A DNA stretch of 32,880 nt, taken from assembly GCA_024401165.1 (NCBI GenBank), contig JAKSLN010000018.1:1-32880 (forward strand), read 5' to 3'. Below the pieces are notes generated by a model. The model saw only the letters and a list, made by a program, of their open reading frames with translations, did no database searches and was not told where the DNA came from. Positions 16,287 through 23,856 of this stretch are shown one piece after another (the first letter of the stretch is position 1; every line of letters starts with the position of its first letter). A program made the translations under genes and the position numbers. The stretch comes from Bacteroidaceae bacterium (GTDB lineage: Bacteria; Bacteroidota; Bacteroidia; Bacteroidales; Bacteroidaceae).

Positions 16287-17489
16287 TTACTCCCTTTTTG
16301 TTCTCTTCATATACTCGTGTCCGAATCGGCAACGCAGACAGTCCTTCGTGTCACAGTACTCACGTTTGAGTTGGATGAGGGCTTGGCTGTCAGCTGCTGT
16401 GTCCACCGTCAGTCCGCATGCCTGCCATTGGCGCATAATGTAGTTGTTCTCTGCTTTCAGTTGTTCCAGCAAGTCTAAAGCGCGCTGCTCGTAACGTTCG
16501 TCGTTATGTTGCATGCCATAGGCATAGAGTACGGGAACTACCGTGTTGATAATCAACAGATCTATTGTGGTCTTGGATAACCCTTTCATCGCGAAGCACA
16601 TGCGCAGTGCATCGGCGTCTTTGGCTTCGAGCAGTCGGCTCAGCTCAACGGTTCCACGCTGGTATAGGTTGGCAAGTTGGCGAATTCTAACGTGAGGAAA
16701 GTTTTGTGGCCGTGTTCGCATGTAGCGCCAGTCAGTTTCTTTCAGTGTTTCTTTCAGTTCAAACTTGTGTGCCAGGTAGGTATATTCCTTTGCCAACTCA
16801 CTTTCCACGCGTCCTGTCAGTCCCGCGGTTCCAATGAAAAGCGCTTCCACTTGGAGCAGGTTGTCGCGATGCTTGGCTGCCGCATGGAGCGGAAGTTGTC
16901 GTCCCCATCGTTCGAAAGCATCTCCATTCAGTGAGAATCCAAAGTTGCGGGCAAGCGTCACCATTAGGGCGCGACTCCAGTCGCCTTGTGTCTCGTCCAG
17001 ACGTTTCAATACACGTTCCGAACGCTCCTTTAACCGCTCAACAAGAAGGGCGTCCATCCAACTGTGTATCAGCAATGAAGACAGGGTGGGGATGATGCTG
17101 TGGCAACGCGGGTAGTCCATCGTTGCTAACAAGTCTTCGTAGTTTCGACACAAATTGTCGGGAATGGGAATTTCCAGTTGGGGCACGAGTTTTCTGCTAT
17201 GCGTCATGACGTCTGTATCTACCACTTCGACAACGTGCAGCACCACGTTGTCATAGGCGGCGTCTTCTGTATGCCCGTGACGCTGCCAGTCTGATGAACG
17301 CAGGTGTATCTCAACATTTCCTGCCCATATCGTTTCCCCAATGCGTATCTTTGCATTGAAGAAGTCCGGTCCGGCATTCGGGTTGCTTTGCCCCGGATCG
17401 ATGACTTCCACCTCCCTGCCATCGGTTGTCAATAATTGGCGCAGAGGCAAGATCCTGCATTTCCATGCATAGTGCAGCATTTTTTCCAT
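16287..17489 (-). CDS. DUF2851 family protein
   Basis: A 400-residue soluble protein matching DUF2851, common in Bacteroidetes. Marks include EVIDPGQSNPNAGPDFFNAK near residue 28, WAGNVEIHLRSSDW, and a C-terminal cysteine group C-x(n)-CLRC. The N-terminal acidic/GPDF and EIH residues resemble a metal-dependent nuclease core (D...E-x-H pattern), but no activity is established. It heads the leftward unit with the thioesterase and dprA. A TACATTTG box lies about 58 bases upstream of the ATG. Confidence 0.85.
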   Translation of the reverse strand: MEKMLHYAWKCRILPLRQLLTTDGREVEVIDPGQSNPNAGPDFFNAKIRIGETIWAGNVEIHLRSSDWQRHGHTEDAAYDNVVLHVVEVVDTDVMTHSRKLVPQLEIPIPDNLCRNYEDLLATMDYPRCHSIIPTLSSLLIHSWMDALLVERLKERSERVLKRLDETQGDWSRALMVTLARNFGFSLNGDAFERWGRQLPLHAAAKHRDNLLQVEALFIGTAGLTGRVESELAKEYTYLAHKFELKETLKETDWRYMRTRPQNFPHVRIRQLANLYQRGTVELSRLLEAKDADALRMCFAMKGLSKTTIDLLIINTVVPVLYAYGMQHNDERYEQRALDLLEQLKAENNYIMRQWQACGLTVDTAADSQALIQLKREYCDTKDCLRCRFGHEYMKRTKRE

Positions 17490-17546
17490 TACGTGTGTCC
17501 AGCTACATTTTCTGTTTGCAAATTAACGCTTTTGTTTTCAATTAAC

Positions 17547-17554
17547 CAAATGTA
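17547..17554 (-). promoter_or_regulatory. Promoter of the DUF2851-thioesterase-dprA unit
   Basis: The minus strand reads TACATTTG, a full TAnnTTTG match, giving a leader of about 50 nt before the ATG at 17489. A clear -33 element is not seen. Confidence 0.5.
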
Positions 17555-17705
17555 AGAACGTTTTTTTGTGCGTTGCACGGTAGTTCGTGAAGGATATTCC
17601 CCTTTTACTTATTTTGCCAACCGATAAACCGCTTCTTTAGAATGGAAGACTATTAGTGCCTCATGTAAAAATACAAAGGACTAAATTGCATATCATAGCT
17701 TAAAA

Positions 17706-17737
17706 TTTGGTGTATCAAAAAAGAGTTTGTAACTTTG
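17706..17737 (+). promoter_or_regulatory. Promoter of the chorismatase-like/ccsA pair
   Basis: TTTG at 17706-17709, a 20-base spacer, then TAACTTTG at 17730-17737. Both boxes and the spacing are ideal. The predicted leader before the ATG at 17757 is only about 15 nt. Confidence 0.8.
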
Positions 17738-17756
17738 CAGCCAAGAAAACACAACG

Positions 17757-18896
17757 ATGGATTATAAGAAGATCTATTTTGCAGAACAGGGCGTAACCAT
17801 GGAAGTGACGACCTTTGCTACCGAGGGAGGCGTGACGGAGTGGCACGTGATGCTGCATGTAGAACCCCGCCGAGAGTCGTTTGAGGGCCAGATGGAACGC
17901 ATTTACGCTGTAGAGGACAAGATTCCTTGCTTACCTGAGTTTGCCGGTTCGAAGTATGTCCTGAAGCGATACTTCCTCTCGGACAGCGCCAATCAACAGC
18001 CTCTCATGCGAGGTGAGGAAAATGTGTCACTCAGTTTTATTCAGCAGCAACCTCTTGATGGTAGCAAGATAGCGGCTTGGCTCTACATGCAGAGTGGTAC
18101 GGAGGTTCACAATGAAGAAAACGTCACCATAGTTGACCACAACGGGTATCGTCATCTTTGGAGAATGGGCATGTGCCGTGGAGAGGGAGGAAGTGCCTGG
18201 CAGACGGAGGCCCTACTCAGAGAGTACGAGGATATGCTTCAGACGTATGACGCAACTCTGGCTGACAACTGCATCCGTACTTGGTTCTTCGTCCGAGATG
18301 TGGATACGCAGTATGCAGGTCTGGTCAAGGCTCGTCGTGAGAACTTCATCGAACAGGGTTTGACAGAAAAGACGCACTATATCAGTAGTACGGGCATCGG
18401 TGGAGGGCCTGCCGACACGCGTGCTGTTATCCAATTGGGGACCTATGCATTGACAGGATTTGATCCATCTCAGCAACGTTACTTATATGCTCCAACTCAC
18501 TTGAATCCTACTTACGAGTATGGCGTTACCTTTGAACGTGGTACCGTGATGGAGTATGGCGATAGGGCGCAGGTCTTCATTTCGGGTACGGCAAGCATCA
18601 ACAACAGAGGCGAAGTCGAACATGTTGGCGACATCGTGAAGCAGACCAAACGCATGTGGGAGAATGTCGAGACTTTGCTGGCTGAAGCTGACACCTGTTT
18701 TGAGGATGTGATGCACATTATTGTCTATCTACGTGATACTGCTGACTATCAAGTTGTTTCAGAGATGTTTGCAGAACGTTTCCCTAATACTCCAACTGTC
18801 TTTACATTAGCTCCCGTTTGCCGTCCAACATGGTTGATTGAGATGGAGTGCATGGCGGTGAAGACTCGCAAGAATTCGCAGTTCAGAGATTTCTGA
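17757..18896 (+). CDS. Chorismatase-like Rid-fold protein (FkbO/Hyg5/XanB2-type architecture)
   Basis: A 379-residue cytoplasmic protein. The C-terminal 120 residues or so resemble RidA/YjgF: VFISGTASINNRGEVEHVGD at about 273-292, then VMHIIVYLRD and a final strand WLIEMECMAV. The middle part carries RTWFFVRDVD (R174, W176), a Y...R helix and SSTGIGG (210-216). This RxW...TGIG pattern is that of chorismate-cleaving enzymes of the FkbO/Hyg5/XanB2 group, which release pyruvate from chorismate. Substrate and product are unknown here, and the protein could be a non-chorismate relative. Its stop overlaps the next start (TGATG at 18894-18898), so it is translationally coupled to the cytochrome c maturation gene. 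It was probably once annotated as a translation initiation inhibitor. Confidence 0.75.
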   Translation: MDYKKIYFAEQGVTMEVTTFATEGGVTEWHVMLHVEPRRESFEGQMERIYAVEDKIPCLPEFAGSKYVLKRYFLSDSANQQPLMRGEENVSLSFIQQQPLDGSKIAAWLYMQSGTEVHNEENVTIVDHNGYRHLWRMGMCRGEGGSAWQTEALLREYEDMLQTYDATLADNCIRTWFFVRDVDTQYAGLVKARRENFIEQGLTEKTHYISSTGIGGGPADTRAVIQLGTYALTGFDPSQQRYLYAPTHLNPTYEYGVTFERGTVMEYGDRAQVFISGTASINNRGEVEHVGDIVKQTKRMWENVETLLAEADTCFEDVMHIIVYLRDTADYQVVSEMFAERFPNTPTVFTLAPVCRPTWLIEMECMAVKTRKNSQFRDF

Positions 18897-20068
18897 TGAG
18901 AAACAAATTACCCTTCATCTTGCTTGCACTGACGGCTGTGAGCATCGCTTTAATTACAGTCTTCGAGCATCAGTATGGAGCAAAGGCTGCCTACGAGGTG
19001 GGGTACGGATCGTGGTGGTTCAAGGCGCTATGGGGCGTGGTGACATCTGCTGCTCTGTTTTTGATGCGTAAAAAGCGTCTTTGGCGTAACCGTCCAGTAT
19101 TTCTGCTTCACATCAGTTTCCTTATTATATTGTTGGGTGCACTGACGACCAGTCTCACCAGTCACCGTGGCATCGTGAGTTTGCGGGAAGGTGAAACGTC
19201 AATGCATTACATGGAACCGGAAGGCGATGGATATGTAATGCATCTCAAATCGATGCCTTTTTATTTAACCTTGGATTCATTTCGGGTGGAGTATGATGCA
19301 GACGGTGTGACTCCAAGCGACTATGTCAGTTACGTACAACTTTCCGACAAAAAGGATGGGGAAAAGATGAGGATTAGCATGAACAATATTGGTCGCGCGC
19401 ATGGTTACCGCATCTTTCAGACTTCGTATGACGAAGATTTGCATGGATGTGTTCTAACAGTAAGTTACGATCCGTGGGGAACTGCCATGACCTACTTCGG
19501 TTATCTCTTGCTAGCCATCAGTATGTGTTTAACGGCCAGTCGGCATGGGAAAAAGAGGGGTATTGTGCAAACGAATGTTGAAAAAACTTCCGAAGTCATC
19601 GAAGAAAATAGAACTACTTGGCGCTCCATTCTGCTGTGGTTGCTCGGCATCCTTTTGGCTTCGTACATGGTTATTGCCATTGCTTTCCGCCCTCTGATGC
19701 CTATCCTTCGTTCTCCCATGCTCGTAGTGCACGTGGGTACGATTATGATAAGCTATGTGCTTCTCATTGTCAGCATGCTCAATCGTAATTTGCTCAGGGT
19801 GGCGGTTTTCTTCCTGGCCGCCGGCATCTTCTTGGGTGCCATGTGGGCAAACATATCCTGGGGGACGTACTGGAGCTGGGACCCAAAGGAGTCATGGGCG
19901 CTCATCACGCTTATTGTCTATAGCATACCTCTGCACCAGAAATCGCTGCCTTGGTTCCAATCCGAACGCCATTATCGTCTCTATTGCGTGCTGTGCATCC
20001 TATGTCTGTTGATGACCTATTTTGGGGTTAATTTCCTTCTTGGTGGAATGCATAGTTATGTGGGGTGA
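18896..20068 (+). CDS. Compact ResB/CcsA-type cytochrome c biogenesis protein
   Basis: A 390-residue membrane protein. Residues 1-85 hold three membrane segments, the last with H72 in LHISFLIILLGAL, followed by a ResB-like extracytoplasmic domain (about 90-195). The C-terminal half has CcsA traits: the haem-handling WWD motif WGTYWSWDPKESWALI (322-337) and flanking histidines H279, H347 and H386 (GMHSYV near the end). System II maturation attaches haem to apocytochromes c. Fused CcsBA proteins are usually 800-1000 residues, so this one is unusually short, with reduced ResB and CcsA parts. The ATG at 18896 overlaps the upstream stop by one base; an upstream extension to 18848 would overlap the previous gene and is not chosen. 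No c-type cytochrome gene is in the window. Confidence 0.85.
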   Translation: MRNKLPFILLALTAVSIALITVFEHQYGAKAAYEVGYGSWWFKALWGVVTSAALFLMRKKRLWRNRPVFLLHISFLIILLGALTTSLTSHRGIVSLREGETSMHYMEPEGDGYVMHLKSMPFYLTLDSFRVEYDADGVTPSDYVSYVQLSDKKDGEKMRISMNNIGRAHGYRIFQTSYDEDLHGCVLTVSYDPWGTAMTYFGYLLLAISMCLTASRHGKKRGIVQTNVEKTSEVIEENRTTWRSILLWLLGILLASYMVIAIAFRPLMPILRSPMLVVHVGTIMISYVLLIVSMLNRNLLRVAVFFLAAGIFLGAMWANISWGTYWSWDPKESWALITLIVYSIPLHQKSLPWFQSERHYRLYCVLCILCLLMTYFGVNFLLGGMHSYVG

Positions 20069-20085
20069 AGAGTGCTCTTTTTTCG
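20068..20085 (+). terminator. Possible weak terminator after ccsA
   Basis: AAGAG (20068-20072) and CTCTT (20075-20079) form a small stem followed by a T run. The stem is short and the loop tiny, so efficiency would be low. Confidence 0.3.
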
Positions 20086-20158
20086 GTTTATAAAGGGGTA
20101 ATAGGCCTCATAGATGACGGACGAAAATGAAAAAGTTCGTTAAAAAGCTTTTAAAGTC

Positions 20159-20189
20159 TTGTTTTTTTGGATTATTAGTCGTAACTTTG
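20159..20189 (+). promoter_or_regulatory. Promoter of the NlpC/P60 gene
   Basis: TTG at 20159-20161, a 20-base spacer and TAACTTTG at 20182-20189. The ATG of the gene is at 20198, so the predicted transcript has almost no leader. Confidence 0.75.
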
Positions 20190-20197
20190 CGGCAATT

Positions 20198-20803
20198 ATG
20201 AATATTAAAAGAATTATCATAGCACTTTTGGCGGCAGTAGTGGTACCCTTTGGCTCCACTGTTGACGCTGCAAAGGCACGCAAGAAAAACGCTCACAAGA
20301 CGAGCGTACATAAGAGTTCAGCAAAGAAGACTACAACTACTAAGACGGTGGCTGCTGCAGAGGTTATGACCTCAAACGAGGCTATCGCAAATGCGGATGA
20401 TGTCTCAGGTGAAACAATCGTTAAGACTGCCATGCAGTACATTGGTGTCCCCTATCGCCATGGTACAAGTAGTCCCAAGTCGTTTGACTGCTCGGGTTTT
20501 ACAAGCTATGTTTTTAAGCAGTACGACATCAATTTGTCTCGCAGTTCACGTACCCAGTACACTCAAGGTCAGGTAATTAAGAACAAGTCTGATCTCCGTG
20601 CTGGTGACTTGGTCTTCTTCCAGGGCCGCTCAGGAAAGGGTGGAGTTGGTCACGTTGGTATTGTTGCCGAGGTTCACAAGGACAAGAGTTTCACCTTTGT
20701 CCATGCAAGTACGAGCAAGGGCATCACGACAGAGCAGTCAACCACCGCTTACTACAGTCAGCGTTATGTCGGCGCACGCCGTATTTTGACAGGCGAGGAA
20801 TAA
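20198..20803 (+). CDS. Secreted NlpC/P60 (C40) peptidoglycan hydrolase
   Basis: A 201-residue protein with a signal peptide (1-24, cut near VDAA-K), a Lys/Thr-rich linker (26-50) and a C-terminal NlpC/P60 domain. The catalytic residues are C98 in FDCSGFTSYVF, H152 in GVGHVGIV and H169 in FVHAST. The AGDLVFF motif lies at 135-141. Such enzymes cut D-Glu-diamino acid bonds in peptidoglycan stem peptides. The frame is open from 20159, but the signal peptide starts at the ATG at 20198 and the promoter box lies inside the upstream extension. It converges with the FeoB-associated gene with only 5 bp between stops. Confidence 0.93.
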   Translation: MNIKRIIIALLAAVVVPFGSTVDAAKARKKNAHKTSVHKSSAKKTTTTKTVAAAEVMTSNEAIANADDVSGETIVKTAMQYIGVPYRHGTSSPKSFDCSGFTSYVFKQYDINLSRSSRTQYTQGQVIKNKSDLRAGDLVFFQGRSGKGGVGHVGIVAEVHKDKSFTFVHASTSKGITTEQSTTAYYSQRYVGARRILTGEE

Positions 20804-20808
20804 AAAAA

Positions 20809-20988
20809 CTAACGTATAGATTCCTTTTTGTCGCAGGTATAGATTTGCTTGGCATTACGCAAAGCACAATCCATATTTCCACAACCGCAGCACCCTCCAG
20901 TGTTGCGGTTCTTTTTTATGTAGTGTCTTAGTGCTATGACAGCAAGTACCAGGACAATGAAAAGTAGAAGACTGCTTTGCCAGTTCAT
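20809..20988 (-). CDS. FeoB-associated Cys-rich membrane protein
   Basis: A 59-residue protein. One membrane segment (about 5-21) is followed by a basic stretch and a cysteine cluster GGCCGCGNMDC (C33, C34, C36, C41), then C52. This matches the small FeoB-associated family found downstream of feoB in many bacteria, thought to help ferrous iron transport. It lies 84 bp downstream of the feoAB stop on the same strand. Its stop is 5 bp from that of the convergent NlpC/P60 gene. Confidence 0.85.
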   Translation of the reverse strand: MNWQSSLLLFIVLVLAVIALRHYIKKNRNTGGCCGCGNMDCALRNAKQIYTCDKKESIR

Positions 20989-21072
20989 AGTGAAAAGTCA
21001 GTTTATGGGCAATCAATGATAATGTTCGAAGTTCGTTCGCTTTATTCATGAGAACGGTGAGCGAACTGTTGT

Positions 21073-23454
21073 TTAAAACGAAATGGAAATGATGAACTGT
21101 ACGGCTGCTGCGATAACCCATGCAATTGCACACTGACCTATCACCATGCTTGCTGCCCATTTGTTGCCCAATTCGCGGCGAATGGTTGCAATGGCTGCAA
21201 TACAAGGAGTGTACAGTAAACAAAAGACAAGCAATGTAATGACGGTTGTGGGTGTCATGAAGTAGTGTAGCATGTCAGCTCCACCATAAACTTGTTCCAT
21301 GATGGCGCAGACGTTTTCCTTTGCAATGAAACCGGTGACGAGTGCAGTTGTTGTCTGCCAGTTGCCAAAGCCAAGAGGAGAGAAAATGGGGGCAACAATG
21401 CCGGCAACAGTTGCTAGGATGGACTGCTCAACATTTTCGTCTTCAAGGAGATTGAAGTGGAAATCAAAGTGTTGCAAGAACCAAATGACGATGGTGGCAA
21501 CGAAAATGATTGTAAAGGCCTTTTGCAAAAAGTCTTTTGTTTTCTCCCAAAGCAGTTGACCTACGTTCTTCAGGGCTGGGAGTCGATAGTTAGGAAGTTC
21601 CATGACGAATGGTACAGCTTCTCCCTTGAAAACGAGCAACTTGGCCATCACTGCTACAAGGATGCCGGAAACGATGCCGAGCAGATATAGTCCGATCATC
21701 ACCATCCATGCTTTGTCTCCGAAGAATGGACGGGCAAGGAAACCATAGATTGCGATCTTTGCCGTACAACTCATGAAGGGTGTGAGCATGATGGTTAGTT
21801 TTCTGTCGCGGTCACTGGGAAGTGTGCGTGTGGCCATGATGCTGGGTACGGAGCATCCGAAGCCGATGAGCATGGGGACTATGCTTCGCCCCGAAAGGCC
21901 TATCTTGCGAAGCAAGGAGTCGGTGACGAAGGCAATGCGGGCCATGTAGCCGCTATCTTCCAACATGCTGAGGAAGAAGAACAAACATAATATAATAGGT
22001 ATAAAGGTTAGAACGCTCCCAACTCCTGCCCAGGCGCCGTCAAGGATAAGCGAACTGACATAGGGATTGATGTTCCATGATTCGAAAGTTTCGGCAAGCA
22101 AGGCACTAATGCCGGTGATGCCCTCGTCCATCAGGTCTTGCAGGTTTCCGCCGATTAACTGGAACGTAATCCAGAAGATGAAGCCCATGATGAGCAGGAA
22201 GGAAGGGATGGCCGTCCATCGTCCGGTTAGTAGTTTGTCGATGCGCCGACTGCGGCGATGCTCTTTGCTTTCAATGGGTTTCACGACGGTCTGCTCGCTG
22301 ACGCGCTGAATGAAGCTGAAGCGCATCTCTGCCATGGCGGCGGAACTGTCTATGCCGCGTTCCTCCTCCATCTGTCGAATGATGTGTCGGACGGTCTTCT
22401 GCTCGTTTTCGCTCAAGTGCAGGGCGTCTTGGACGAGCAAATCACCCTCGATGAGTTTGTTGGCTGCAAAGCGGACGGGTATGTTGGCGGCCTCTGCATG
22501 GTCCTCAATAAGGTGCATGACAGCGTGGATGCAGCGGTGAACGGCTCCGCCGTGGTCAGAAGGTGAACAGATGTCTCTGATGGTCGGAGGTTCTTGGTAG
22601 CGTGCAACGTGCATGGCGTGTCGTATCAGCTCGTCGACACCTTGATTCTTCATGGCCGAAATTGGAATGACAGGTACGCCAAGCATCTCTTCAATTTCGT
22701 TAATTCGTACGGTTCCACCGTTGTTTTCCACCTCGTCCATCATGTTTAGGGCCACAACCATGGGAATGTCCAGTTCCATTAGTTGTACGGTGAGGTATAG
22801 GTTGCGCTCAATGTTATTGGCATCGACGATGTTGATGATGCAGGTGGGGCGTTCCTCTAAAATAAATTGGCGCGAAACGACCTCCTCACTGGTGTAGGGG
22901 CTAAGGGAGTATATGCCGGGCAGGTCAGTTACACGTGTGTTGTCCTGTCCCTTTATTTGCCCGTCCTTTCGGTCGACGGTTACCCCAGGGAAGTTCCCGA
23001 CGTGCTGACTGGCTCCTGTGAGTTGGTTGAAAAGAGTCGTCTTTCCACAATTCTGATTACCGATGAGAGCGAAAGTGAGCGTCTGCTTGGTAGGCAGGGG
23101 GTGTTCACCTTCGTGGCGGTGAAACTTTCCCGACTCGCCCAGTCCCGGGTGCTCATGTTTGTGCCTTGACCAGTTGCCATCCGCAGTCAAGTCTTCTTCT
23201 CTGGTTCCTAATGCCTTGTCTTTCTCGCCGATGACCTCGTCGACTTCAATCTGTCCTGCATCGGCTTTGCGCAGCGTTAGCTCATAACCATGCAGACGCA
23301 ACTCAAGTGGATCTCCCATGGGAGCATACTTCACCAGGGTGACATTGACTCCTGGAATCAATCCCATGTCGAGGAAGTGCTGACGAAGCGCACCGGTTCC
23401 GCCTACTTCCTTAACAACGGCTGAATGACCTATCTCGATTTCATTGAGTTTCAT
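21073..23454 (-). CDS. feoB: Ferrous iron transporter, FeoA-FeoB fusion
   Basis: A 793-residue inner-membrane iron transporter. Residues 1-75 are a FeoA (SH3-like) domain. A linker at about 76-122 is histidine-rich (8 His between 98 and 118). The G domain begins with the P-loop GNQNCGKT (132-139) and continues with FPGVTVDRK, DLPGIYSLSPY and NMMDE. The membrane part has the two gate motifs IPMLIGFGCSVPSIMATRTL and LLYTPCIAAIATIRREL, each with a conserved cysteine. It imports Fe(II) using GTP. The frame is open upstream of 23454, but the FeoA domain starts at MKLNEIEIGHSAV and the promoter box at 23475-23482 lies upstream of it, so this start is chosen. Confidence 0.96.
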   Translation of the reverse strand: MKLNEIEIGHSAVVKEVGGTGALRQHFLDMGLIPGVNVTLVKYAPMGDPLELRLHGYELTLRKADAGQIEVDEVIGEKDKALGTREEDLTADGNWSRHKHEHPGLGESGKFHRHEGEHPLPTKQTLTFALIGNQNCGKTTLFNQLTGASQHVGNFPGVTVDRKDGQIKGQDNTRVTDLPGIYSLSPYTSEEVVSRQFILEERPTCIINIVDANNIERNLYLTVQLMELDIPMVVALNMMDEVENNGGTVRINEIEEMLGVPVIPISAMKNQGVDELIRHAMHVARYQEPPTIRDICSPSDHGGAVHRCIHAVMHLIEDHAEAANIPVRFAANKLIEGDLLVQDALHLSENEQKTVRHIIRQMEEERGIDSSAAMAEMRFSFIQRVSEQTVVKPIESKEHRRSRRIDKLLTGRWTAIPSFLLIMGFIFWITFQLIGGNLQDLMDEGITGISALLAETFESWNINPYVSSLILDGAWAGVGSVLTFIPIILCLFFFLSMLEDSGYMARIAFVTDSLLRKIGLSGRSIVPMLIGFGCSVPSIMATRTLPSDRDRKLTIMLTPFMSCTAKIAIYGFLARPFFGDKAWMVMIGLYLLGIVSGILVAVMAKLLVFKGEAVPFVMELPNYRLPALKNVGQLLWEKTKDFLQKAFTIIFVATIVIWFLQHFDFHFNLLEDENVEQSILATVAGIVAPIFSPLGFGNWQTTTALVTGFIAKENVCAIMEQVYGGADMLHYFMTPTTVITLLVFCLLYTPCIAAIATIRRELGNKWAASMVIGQCAIAWVIAAAVQFIISISF

Positions 23455-23474
23455 CTGTCTTCGTATTTTGATTG

Positions 23475-23505
23475 CAAAATTACAAATAAATCCCCGTTTG
23501 GACAA
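23475..23505 (-). promoter_or_regulatory. feoAB promoter
   Basis: The minus strand has CTTG ending at 23503, a 20-base spacer and TAATTTTG (23482-23475). The leader to the ATG at 23454 is about 15 nt. No Fur-type 19-mer is recognised. Confidence 0.65.
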
Positions 23506-23653
23506 GTGCTTCTGCTTTTTCTCACTTGCCGGATATATAAAATACCCACTTTTAAGTAGATAATAATACCTGCTATAGCATTGATCTCACCTATTCGGGA
23601 GGCTATTGCTGTTCACCTCCTTTCCATCTCTTTTCTACTTATTCATACTGTTT

Positions 23654-23684
23654 GTTTTTCGTGATTCAGTGTTTTTCGTGATTC
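23654..23684 (+). repeat. Two tandem copies of a 14-mer, 17-bp period
   Basis: GTTTTTCGTGATTC occurs at 23654-23667 and again at 23671-23684, separated by AGT. The copies sit 47-77 bp upstream of the M16 -7 box. They could be binding sites or a local duplication. Confidence 0.6.
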
Positions 23685-23709
23685 GGCGCTTTTTTGGTAG
23701 CCATGTAAA

Positions 23710-23738
23710 TTGCAGTCCAAAAAAAATGTGTAACTTTG
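23710..23738 (+). promoter_or_regulatory. M16 peptidase promoter
   Basis: TTG at 23710-23712, an 18-base spacer and TAACTTTG at 23731-23738. The predicted leader is about 115 nt and contains a short TGCCA/TGGCA hairpin. Confidence 0.6.
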
Positions 23739-23856
23739 TACATCATTACATTGATGGTAACTTTAGCATGACAGATCAGCAGGGGTAGGGCTAACCGACG
23801 GTAAAGACACCTGCCAAAAACAATTTCTGGCAATACAGCAAAAAACGAATGAATGA

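Larger units (their letters stand above)
23455..23856. other. 402-bp divergent intergenic region between feoAB and the M16 peptidase
   Basis: Besides the two promoters it holds a perfect 10-bp palindrome TGCTATAGCA (23571-23580), a hairpin GGAGG/CCTCC (23598-23602 and 23616-23620) and two copies of a 14-mer GTTTTTCGTGATTC (23654-23667 and 23671-23684). The M16 leader also has a hairpin TGCCA/TGGCA (about 23813-23832). No credible protein gene is present. Confidence 0.6.

Noticed and set aside
23654..23684. CRISPR-like repeat
   Set aside because: Only two 14-bp copies with a 3-bp spacer; a CRISPR array needs longer repeats and spacers of about 30 bp.
23769..23789. 6-codon ORF in the M16 leader
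   Set aside because: Too short to distinguish from chance, no conserved feature.
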